Source: Liolophura sinensis
Taxonomy: Eukaryota; Mollusca; Polyplacophora; Chitonida; Chitonidae
Length of the DNA stretch: 64,000 bases
Assembly (NCBI RefSeq): GCF_032854445.1
Contig: NC_088302.1
Span: 19,899,338-19,963,337, forward strand
Direction: 5' to 3'
The translations under genes and the position numbers were made by a program. Positions 40,401 to 52,400 of the stretch are shown one piece after another. Position 1 is the stretch's first letter, and every line of letters begins with the position of its first letter. The notes under the pieces are model-generated. The model was not told the origin of the DNA. It searched no databases and worked only from the letters and a program-made list of their open reading frames with translations.

Positions 40401-43400
40401 GTTGCTCTTCTATCCATCCACTGTTGCTTCTCTTCATAGCCCTTGTTCCTCTTCTCTACGTTTGTTACTCCTCAATACAACTGCTGCTTCTCTTCACAGC
40501 TGCCGTTGCTCCTCATCTCAGCCAGGGTTGCTCCTCATCTCAGCCAGGGTTGCTCCTCATTGCCACAGTTGTCCTTTTTCTTTACTGTTGTTGCTCCTCA
40601 ATGCCACTGTTGTTGATTTCTGTTGTGTCTCCTCATTGCCATTGTTGTTGACCCCTCTTCTGCTGTTGCCCCTTATTATCACTGTTATTGATCCCTCTTC
40701 TGTTGTTGCTTTTCATTGCGACTGTTGTTGAACCCTGTTCTGTTGTTGCCCCTTATTACCACTGTTATTGGTCCCTCTTCTGTTGTTGCTCCTCATTGCC
40801 ACTATTGTTGCGCCTCATTGCCACTTTTGTTGCTCATTGCCACTGTTGTTGCTCCTCAATGCCACTGTTGTTGATCTCTCTTCTGTTGTTGCACCACATT
40901 GCCACTGTTGTTGATCCCTTTAGTATTGTTGCTCCTCATTGCCACTGGTGGTTCCCCTTTACTGCTGTTGCTCCTCATTGTCACTTTTGTGGGTCTCCTT
41001 TACTGTTATTATTCATCACTAAAACCCCTCCTCTCATCAACTCTTGTTACTCCTCACTGCCACTGTTACTCTTCTCCTATACTGCTGTTTCTCCTCATTG
41101 TCTCTTTTGTTTTTCTCCTGTACTGTTGTTGCTCCTTATTACTGCTGTTGCTCCTTCTTTACTACTGTTGCTCCTCATTGTCACTTTTGTTGTTTTCCTT
41201 TACTGTTGTTGCTCCTCATTGCCACTGTTGCTCTTCTCCTTTACTTTTGTTTCTCCTCATTGTCTCTTTTGTGGTTCTCCTCATTACCACTGTTGCTCCT
41301 TTTTTTTTTGTTGCCCTTCTTCTCCTCTATTGTTGTTGCTCCTCACTACTATTGTTGCTTCTCATTGTCACTGTTGCTCTTCTCTCTTTTATCAGTGCTC
41401 CTCGCCAGTGTTGCTGATCCCTCATCTGTTGTTGGTCCTCATCACAATGTTGTTGATCCCTCTTCTGTTGCTCGTTTCGTTTACAGTTGTTGCCCCTCAT
41501 TGCCACTGTGATTATTCTTCTCTACTATAATTGTTCATCACTACAGCCCTTCCCCACATCAACTGTGGTTGCTTTTCTCAGTCCTCTACTGTTGTTGCGC
41601 CTCACTGCTATTGTTCCTTCTCATTGCCACTGTTGCTCTTCTCTCTTTTATTGGTGCTCCTCGCCAGTGTTGCTGATCCCTCATCTGTTGTTGGTCCTCA
41701 TCACAATGTTGTTGATCCCTCTTCTGTTGCTCGTTTCCTCTACAGTTGTTGCCCCTCATTGCCACTGTGATTATTCTTCTCTACTATAATTGTTCATCAC
41801 TACAACCCTTCCCCACATCAACTGTGGTTGCTTTTCTCAGTCCTCTACTGTTGTTGTGCCTCACTGCCATTGTTCCTTCTCATTGCCACTGTTGCTCTTC
41901 TCTTCTCTTTTACTGTTGTTGCTCCTCACTGTAAGTGTTGTTTCTCCTCTCTTCCACTGTTGTTCCATTTCTCTGCTGTTGACACTCTTCTTGAGCACTC
42001 TTGTTGATCCTCACTACCAGTGTTGCTCCAATTCTCTCCTGCTGAAGCTGCTATCTGCCACTGTTGTTTTATTCCTCTGCTCCTGGTGCTCCTCTCCACC
42101 ACCCTTGTTGCTCATCACTGGATTACCACAATCACGAGCTGTTCTTGTTCCTCTCCGTCTGATGTGCCATATGCCAACAACTGTTATCGCTCCTCTCTCC
42201 AGATTGTTTTGCATCCTTATTTGCAGGTGTCACCAGAGCTGTAAGAGCTGTAAGGGTCCAGGGTTGGAGGACTGCAGCTCCTGTGAGAATGGACTCTCAT
42301 TGGTCAGTGGCCAATGCACAACATCAACGCCTAAACCATGTCCACTTGGTACGTTTGTTTTAATGTGTACATTCCAAAGTTATTATTTTTTGTGTGCCTT
42401 TACGCTTTTGCTTAGTTATCTCTAGTTCAGAATTTGAAATTGGGATAAACTACAAATACTGTAATATTGTTGGCGATTGCTTTCTTCAGATGCCATAGGT
42501 AACAGTGTTGTGGAGTAAATGTTACCAATGTTCATCTAGTATATTTATACACTTTTTATATTTTATATAGACTATAAAATATGCGCACATATCGTCTGAA
42601 TGTACATGTAGGACAGCTGGCATACATTTTTGTTGAATGTACACTACCAAACATACAATGCTGTATCTAAATTTTGAGGAATGATTATGTGTATGTATCA
42701 TGTATCATCTTCATTGCTATTAAGTATTTCACCCACAAATACCCTTCTATTCAGTATTGGTGTGGCATGATAATGTTTGCACCTTGTTGTTGTTGTTTCC
42801 TTATAATCTACCTTGTGTTAACCTGTAAAATATCTACCATTTTTTTTTATCTTTTTGTGGGTCGTGGGCGTAGTCCACAAAGCCATTTCTGACCAACTGA
42901 CCAACATCCAAATTTGAACAACAATTTTAGAGCTTATTTTCGGGCTACCTCATACTATTATCTAAGGACAAATCAAAATATCAACTTCCAATAGTAAAAG
43001 AAGTTCTGATGAGGTTTTAAATTTTAATTTGGAATCAAAATTGGCTATGTTGAATCTGCCCCAGAGTTGCTCTGAAGTGTATTATACGAGGCATAATACG
43101 AGGCTTTAGTCTCGATTCAGGTCATGAGTCTGATATTAAAATTTCGTCAAGCCTGACCTAAGTTTCAGTAAACTTTTGAACAACCACCCCCAGTGTATGT
43201 ACTGTATATCCTAAGCCCAGCTAGGTTGCATTTACCTGACTGTCCAGCCAACCTGTACAAAGACCACTTTGTAATGTTCTAAATAATAGGACACCACTTT
43301 GTGAAGATCTGGGTATTTTATTCTGCTCAACTACAGTGACTATGTGTTAGTCTGTGGCTTAGGGTATGGATATTCCCTTGGTGCACTGAAAAAAAAGTAC

Positions 43401-46400
43401 CACGTTGTAAACGCAATAACGAGGATATACACTAATACTGATATAGATATAAGTAGTCTTTATTTTTGGTGCCCAGTGATATATATTTACACCATCCTTT
43501 TATCTTGGACCACAGTCCAGTACGAATCAGTAGTTTCTGTATCAGTGTCTAAATCAGTATTCGTGTCAGATTGACTGAAAGCAAAAAACAACATAAGTTT
43601 TAGAATTAACCAGCAAGCTGCTTTGCAGTTCAGTAATTCACATGGAGTTACCTCCCATTGTTTGTACCTATCGCTGTCAGAGTACAGTTAGGCATTTAAT
43701 GTTGACACACAAACATCACACAAACGTCAAAGTTTCATAGATAGACTAAACTTTAGCCATTAAATATGAAGGAAATCATTACTTTGTTACACATGAGTAT
43801 CAGATAAAACATATTAAATACTTTACCGTTTTGGTAGACCTCTGTTATCCACGAAATAAGACTGAAAATCTTAGAGGCGAACAGCGTGCGTCTCGCACAC
43901 AGTGTCTGTTCTATCGGGGTCCAAGTAAACGCCGAAGACAAACTATATCGAAAACGGACTAATATGCATGAGACCAGTACAGCCAGCAAAGTTTGGCCAC
44001 TACACACACAATAAAATGATTTTGTGCACATGTAAACTTTACCGTGTTTAATAAGTGATCAGAAAAATTCATTTTAAGAGAATTTTCTTACTTGAGAATC
44101 GAAGGTGACACCGGGTGCTGTCTTCTGTTTTGTCCTTTTTGCTTTTCTTGGCCATTATTAACTGTCTTAAGTAATACTCCACACATTCTATTAACTCCTG
44201 CAGGGTTGTTTTGCCCTCATTATTACCAGAGCATCTTGATAATACCAAACAGTTACAGAATAACTCAATCCAACACTTTACAATTAACCGCATCTGGTTT
44301 TGACGAATTTGCCTTTCCAACTTTGCCCTACTAACTTTGACTTGCGAGTTTATGTCGTGGTCGCGCCTTTCTCTGCATTTGCGACTGAAGCTTATAGATA
44401 TGCAGTTGCGTGCAGTTTGTATCGCGTTGGCTGGACAGTCATTTTGCTCAGGTGGATAGAGTTTAGATCCGCTTGTTTTTGACAAGGTATGTGGGTGTTA
44501 CGGCTTCTTTGTTCATGTATTAATCAAGATCATTGCTTGTCTAAAACAGGTCCACCCAAGCAGTGCACTCTTTTGTTTCGGTAATGTTTTGAAACGGCAG
44601 TATTTACATGTAAGTGTGATCGTAAAGCGAACAGTCCATGTGCGTTGTTCAGGAATACCTTTGGCTGTCAGACCTTTCACCAGTGAGGTTGTGTGTTCAA
44701 ATCCAGCTATCACTGGTTAGGCTGCAATTTTAATTCAGGATCTTCGCCATGTAGGCTTGGCTTTAAATACCTTGATTCCTCCACCCATAGTCATGCCGTT
44801 TTGGTGGCAGCTTTCAGTTTGCAGGCTTGTCAGGTACATGGCGAAAGATGGTGGTTTAATCCAAGCACTTTCATCATATATATGCATTAAGTCAGCTCAT
44901 CAATGTTGTCGTTGTCCGAGAGGTCCACTTGTTCCTACAAGGTGTTCAAACTGAATTTCATTGTGTGATTATCAGGCCAGCATGCCGTTGCGGGTCAGTG
45001 TTTGAATTGTCACGCGAGCTGTCAGAGCTGTAGTGGTTCGGAACACACTGACTGTTTAAGCTGTCCCCAGGGCAGGTAAGTCGACCATATCAGTTATAGC
45101 CTCATATTGTATAACATCACATTACATAGCATCACACTCCCTGTTCAGACGGAGTGGGAATTGTCATATGACTTAACGAGTTGTAGCAGATTAGAGCATG
45201 TAGACTCCAGGGGAGGTAATTCCAAGACAATTACAGTACAGCTCAGGCTAAAAGTCAATTGTTTAGCGCTCGTATCGCACTTCTAGATAGTGAGTAACGC
45301 TCTACTGAGCTGTGTCGGAGACCAGCTGAGACGTGCAGGATTATTGTCGAAGGTGTGAATTTTGTTCCGTCTACTGACTAATCCTAGCTAGTTTGCAAGG
45401 GAAGGCGCAGTCACCGTGCATTCAGCTATGTGAACATATACTAGCCGTGAAAAGTAGAAAGTTTGTCTTGCAGTATGTAACCTTTGTAAATTAAGGGAGT
45501 TAATATGCGATCAAAGTTATGGATGGGTATTTTATACATTTATGTTATGCCATATTTAACCTTACAGAAGATAATTTCTAGTAAACTCGACAAATCTTCA
45601 CAAAAACATTACAAACCAACGCAATAAAGAACTTGCAATACCACACACCTCCCACCTAGAGCATTGCCCCAACACAGGCATACAGCAGTCTCGTGTGGCT
45701 GTGCCTTTGTGCGATCCTTCACATTCGTCTTATCATTTGTCGCATTTGTATAAAAAAAACATCTAAATAACATCATGTATTTATATTACTGGAAGCCTCG
45801 CATTGAAAGAACTAAAAAGAAAATAAACCTAAAACGTGTGTGTTCAGGACGGAATCGGGCATCAGGGTGCTGCCGACTTTTCACCGTAGGCTACATCTGG
45901 TTGACGGACATGTAGGTCTGATCGCAGATATCAGTGTTTTCAACTAGTAACCCGAAATGGCCGGGTTTTTTTTTTTGTTTTTCAATTTGACTGGTGTGTT
46001 TACAAAGTTTACAAGATTAGCCTACTTTATTGATTGTCTTCAGATGCAATTGCTGATCAGAATACCACCCGGAAAGTTATACAGGAGAGGGATTTACACA
46101 GAAACTGTGAAACCAGACCTAGCAGTTTTCAGAGATTGATTCATTTCTATTGTTTAAAATTTTCAAAACCACAAAGTGTGTGTCACTTAATAAAATTTAA
46201 CACTTGTGAGTATTATTTACTTACTCCAATATGACATGCCTATTGTTCTTCAATCTTGGCAAAGTGTCACCGCTGGACTCTTAAGACTGTTTGAGTTCTT
46301 CTTCCAAGTCCCTGCATGAAACTTCTGAGTATTTTCATTAAATCTTCAGTAAATTGCTTTACTGTTGCTGATATTTTTTACACAAATATAGTATCGATAT

Positions 46401-49400
46401 ACACTAAAACAAACCGAAAAAAACAACAACAGCTCCTTAACATACATACGTGTATAAGCTATTCACATACATTTTGATTGGACTATTATTCAAGTTCACA
46501 AATAAATATTGCTATCAGATTTCATTTGGGGGCTGGTTCAAATAATCTATTGTTAAGCATAAATTAACAAAGTGGAATTATTTGTAGTCAAGTTGTGTAG
46601 TCAAGTAAGGAAAAATTTAAGGTAGCGTAGGCTGTGCTCTGCTCTGCTCGGTAAGCCAAAAATTCAGATAAAGTGTGTTTTTGCAAACGGGAAATTCTTT
46701 CTTTTTCTGTGAGAAAAACTTTTCTGTCATACATTTGCTACATGTATGTGGTTGCTTTTCTTACATGGTTTAGTCTGTGTGGTTTGGTACAGACTACAAA
46801 TTCTCCACAGAGTTATATTATATAGACTAAATCTACCTTGTCCTTCATCATGTTTTTCATTGTTTCAACATTTGTACATGAAATTCATATTGCAGTACTG
46901 TGTTGTTGTTTGTTGCACGTTGGCAGATACTTTTTCAGTGGCAAATGACTCTCACAACAAGAAAAACCTTCTACGGAAGAAGCAAAAGATATTTGTCTAC
47001 TTTTAAGGGAGATGAAAATGCAGAACTATCTCTAGCAAGTTGTGGTGATCCATTATGAATCTTGCATGGGCTGACTTGTAAATCACTACTTTAAAAGAAG
47101 ACTGTCCTGTTGCAATCAAAAAGACACACATCTAGATAATTTACTTCAGTTTCATGTATGGTGATAGTATTTCAGAAATTCTTTTAAATCATTCTGAAGA
47201 AGAACAAAATTTTCCGTCATCAACTATCCAACCATGTGTGTGATAGTCACAGTGGAGGAATCACTGACTCAACAGGTGACTGTCTGTCCCAGAGTTCTCT
47301 ACAGGTGCTCTACAAACTCTCTACCAGACCTCTAGGATCACGCTAATCTCCTACCTGGTTTTGACTTTTAGTCTGAGCTGTACTGTATAACCTCATTTGA
47401 AGTTAACATCATATCAGATAGCCTCACATTCACCTTTCAAACATTTACAGTTTTCGCTATTTTTGAAGATTATCCTAAAAGCAGAAGAATTGATGTACAT
47501 GTCATCACTTATCTCCCACCTCAAACCATCCAATCCAGTCTCAGTCCACCTCATCTTGCCCCATCTCCACTTCATTCCACCCCATCTCCCTCATTTGACC
47601 TCACCTGACACTGCCTCCTTTGTGTTTCATTATGATTCAGTGAGGCAGCATAAAAAATTCAGTGTTATGATTGTGACCTGTATATAGTGGGATTAAATAG
47701 TTAATTGTGATCAGACCAAGACAGTGTTGAAAGTCTTGCCTAAAAGGGATACAGAATCGTTTCTGATTGGCTGATGTGAGAGATAGACAAGTCCAGGTTA
47801 TGCATGGGTTAGGCTGAATTTTAAGTATGGCCGATTTATTCAAGCATGACCAAGGCTGCAGGGTTTAACCCAGAAAACACTATCTCCACTGTCAGCCAAT
47901 CAGTGTTGATTCGGTATCCTGTTAAATGCTGTGATAATGATGTGATGATAAACCAGTCTATCTCACAATTTGTACGTCTCTGTTTTTTCTCTCACTGCAG
48001 CCACTGGCAGTCTGGGGAGTGTGTAAGTTCTTGTGCACCGGGCACGTACCCGACATATACTACTAGTCCAAATGGTGTGAAGGTGCTATCCAAGTGTTTA
48101 GAGTGCCACGAGACCTGTGCTAGCTGCACTGGAGGCACTGAGGCCGAGTGCATCACCTGTCGCCCCCCGCTGCAGGCGCAGAATGGACTCTGCAAGAGCG
48201 CAATCTGTCAGAAATCGTGAGTTTTGATACAGCTGCTTCTACAAAGGTTATACATGTATAACCTGAACGGTCCCTGATTTCCCTATTGCTGGTGCTGAGG
48301 GCAAAGAATTACATTTCTCTGTAAGTTTTTTGGGGAAAAGTAAAGATGTGAATTTGTTTTTCATTAGATGGACTAATCACTTGAAAAAAAAAAAAGAAAC
48401 TAAATATTCCTAAAAATTGGCTAAAAACAGCGTACAAGGTGTCTCGAAGAATTACAACAGGACTTGATTTAAAGAGAGTAATCCCCTGTTTCACTTAACT
48501 CACATTATAGCCTTAAAATAAATGGCAAATTTAAGTGAAATTTATGATCCAGTAGACAATTTAATTTTGTGCCTGAAGGCTGTTATATAATAATTCCAGT
48601 GGCATACTGTGGGATTATGTGTGAAGTCTGTCCATTTGTCTGTCAAAATCAGATAAACTGGATAAAACCCACACTGTTTTCAGATTTTGATATGGTTCCT
48701 GAGATCCTTATTTATAGTGGAGTCATTCATCTAAAATTTTGCAGTTTCCATGGCAATATAATATTTATTGATGGTATACAATAGAGACGACATGAAGATA
48801 GAGGGACATACCATTAGAGATAAATTCTCAAATTTCATATGCAGTGTTGTATTTTGCTTTGATTTCCAGTTTTAAGATTGGCTTATTCAATTCTAATTTG
48901 TGGTTTCAATGCTAACATACATGTAAATCTGCTAATACTAATCCATACTGTCTTTGAGGTCCTTGTTTATCAAAGCATTGTGTGTTCAATATATAGATTG
49001 TCACAAGATAGGTTTAGTTACAGTTTGGAGCTTTTTTTGTCATTTTACCTTAATAATTGGTATTGTGATATACCAATTCACTCCTATTGTTAAAAACATG
49101 TATGTGAAGGTACAGTGTTCCACCTTGATATAGAGGGATGTATTTGAGGTGTCAGAGTTACTAGGACTTTGTATAGTACATAAAAAAATGCCATACTGGT
49201 ATTCTGTCCCGTTTTCAGAGAATACATAGACCTGGACCAACATTCGTGTCAACAATGTCACCCCTCCTGTGACAGTTGTAAGGGGCCTGGCCCCACGCAG
49301 TGTCTCTCGTGTAGCTTCTCCTACCTCCTGGACGGCAGCTGTCAACCTATCTGCCCTCTTCGCTTCTACCCATCCTCAGACAACACCTGCCTGCCTTGTC

Positions 49401-52400
49401 ATGACACATGCAAATCATGTACAGGTAAGATCTTTATAAAATTCGCAGGTAGAGGGTTCAGTTCCAGCCTGGGACAGGGAATCACTGATATTCCTACTGC
49501 GTACAGTGTTTTATGGGCTTAGGTGGCAATATCATTTGCTTGAACAAGAGTTTTTATTTATTTTATTTGAAGGGTGGTTTACGCTGTACTTCATAATATT
49601 TCACTTATGTTTGTTTGATTTACTTATTTGATTGGTGTTTTACGCCGTACTCAAGAGTATTTCACTTCTACAACGTTGACTAGCATTATGGTGGGAGGAA
49701 ACGAAGCAGAGCTAAGGGGACACCCACAACCATCCGCTGGTTGCTAGAAGATCTTCCTACGTACGGCTCGAGAGGAAGCCAGCATGAGTTGGATTTCAAC
49801 TCACACGGGCTGCATTGGTGAGAGGCTCCTGGGTCAATGGACATTGCAGCACACTAACCACTAGTCCATGCGGCTTTAAATGAAGTTTTGTGAAGATCAA
49901 ATGCCTTCCATATATTTGACATTTGTATTGGGCTTGCTGTGTGTGTGTGAAAATCTGTGGGTCAGTTTTAGGAAAGTGTGGTAGTGACTTAGTGAATGGC
50001 TGCTGGCTTAATCCAGGCACTCTGATTTCCACCTCACAAAACTGATTCTTGTGGCATAAGTGAAATATTCTTGAGTACTGGTACAGAGTTAAACCTCAAA
50101 TAAGTAAATTTAGAATACAAGGTTGAACTCCGTATTTGAATTCAGCATTTACAGGATTATCAGTGGATTTGGTGTCCTCCTCTCGTAAAGCGGACTGCTG
50201 ATGTAAAGTGAAATATGAAAAGGTGGATAAGCCGGAAAAGATGGACAACCGTTCACTGCGTTTAAGAGAATTAAATCCATTGAATGTTAGAGTGACATCA
50301 CAAGAAGTTTTTCCCTCTCTTTATCAGCTGTTTATAGTGATTGAATAAGTCTTATCCCCCATAAGTAAAAAATTACTTAAATAATGTTCACACAGCTTTC
50401 TCTTGTGGGTGAATATGTTATAAAGAAAAAAAAAATAAAATATATAAATATAATAAATGAAATTAAAAAAGTTTGAATGCATTTAACTTTTTGTGTGTTT
50501 TGAATTTTTTTGTAATTTTCACTTGTTCCTCTTCTTTTTTACCATTAAGTATTACTTTTAACACTTCAGTTAGCATGTGTGGGCAAAATGAGCCATGGTT
50601 TAACCCATGCCCTGTCCTCATCATTTATACCTTATAATATGAGTAAACATCAGAAGTTTGTAAAGCTGATTCACAGTCAGACGAAATGACCACTGGTTGT
50701 GTTGTCTTTGCTGTAGGCCCCAGTACTGGCGAGTGTCGAGAATGTATAGAGGGCTACAGAAAAGAGAGCTCTGGCTGTGTCCAGTCATGTGACCTGAAAC
50801 AGTTCTTTGATCCGACATCAGGGGTAAGTTCATGGAGTACTAGGAAATCTTAAACAAAACACTGAATCTAGTCAACCGGATATGTATTTAAACAATTTCT
50901 TACATTGCGACACTCAGCAAATGTCTTTAACGGAGAACAAGGTGAAAGTACACCCACGGTATACATATGTACACTAATAAATTAAAATGGTGGGTGGAAT
51001 ACTTAAACTGCTTCCGCTCTGAACTCTTTACCAAACATCTACAACAGAGCAAGTTTAAAAGGTTTGGAACTCTTATGATTTTTAATCACCGATTGTAAGT
51101 ATGAACTAGGGGTATAATATAGACTAAAAAGCACAAAAATTTAAGATAAAAGGAATGTGTGGTAAACATCAGATCAATTTGGTTGTTTGCCCATATATTG
51201 CAGACTTGATTTGCTGAGTTGTTTTCTTTCATGGGTTGGTATAATATGGACTCAAACACACAGGATTTTTTTTTTTTGTAGCTTATGTCGTACCCAGAAC
51301 GTCAGCATCCAGCAGTGTTAAACAAAATGTTAAGGGTGGTGTCTTAAAAAGTACTACCGATATTGAGATCAGGGTTTGCACACATGTATAGCACAACAGT
51401 ACGAGGAGGATATTCAGTTGTTGATTCGGTGTGTACATATTAAATACTGTAAACTGAAATTATGTATTAGAATCACTGTTTATAAACAAAATTTTAGGGG
51501 TGGTTACTCAGAAAGTGCTGCATGTATTGAGTTGATGTTTTACATGCATATATATTACAATGACAGGGGGGTGGTCCATTGCTCATGTTCTGTGTACATA
51601 TTAATCACAGTTAATTACCCAGTTCACAATTTCAGTATGTTACATATTGAGCTTTGCAGTCATGTATCTCTTACAGGCGAGTTGTTTGGTAGCTTTTGCT
51701 AGCAAATCTTAGGTACTCTACTTTTTGTTTAAGTGCTGGAAGTCATATGATATCCTAGTCCTTTAAAAAGTTTCTCATGCATGGGTGGGAAGCCTGAAGC
51801 TTTATAATTACCAAATTCTTATAATTTTTAGATATTAGTAGTTCTGATGGGAAAGAATGCGTTTCTTTCTCAGTTTTTTATTTTTTTATTTTGAATAGGA
51901 AAATTTTTTTTTTTTTGAATATGCATATGTTGTTCATTAGGCCGACTATTAACCACGTAAAAAAAAGAAAGAGGAGACTAAACAGTTCTTATACAGTTAC
52001 CTGTATTAATGCTTAAAAGTGCTGACCAGGTGTCCCAAAATTAGAAAAAATAGGGCATATCATTCAGGCTGTGTTAAACACACAGGATTTTTTTTCTCTA
52101 TAATTTCAAGAACTTATTGGTTGTTGTTAAATGGTTTCAATGGTCTCTTGTTTCTTACTTTTGCTTGACTTCTTTGCTGTAGAAATGCCAGGCATGTTTC
52201 TCTGACTGTGCCAGTTGCTCAGGGCCTAAGCCTAATGAGTGCCTCTCCTGTTCTGGCTCTCTGTTATATGAGGCCCATTCAAGTCGCTGCCTTCCTTGCT
52301 GTACAAACAGTAAACAGGCTCCCTGCTGCTCCTGCAGGTCAGACCTGAATCCATGGGATAACAAAGGTAAATTGAAATCGGCTGCAATCAAAAGTATCCG

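Noticed and set aside
40688-41530. 280-codon + strand open frame rich in Leu, Ser, Cys and Pro
   Set aside because: It lies in the purine-poor intronic array; several overlapping frames are open at once because A-containing stops are rare. No domain or splice support.
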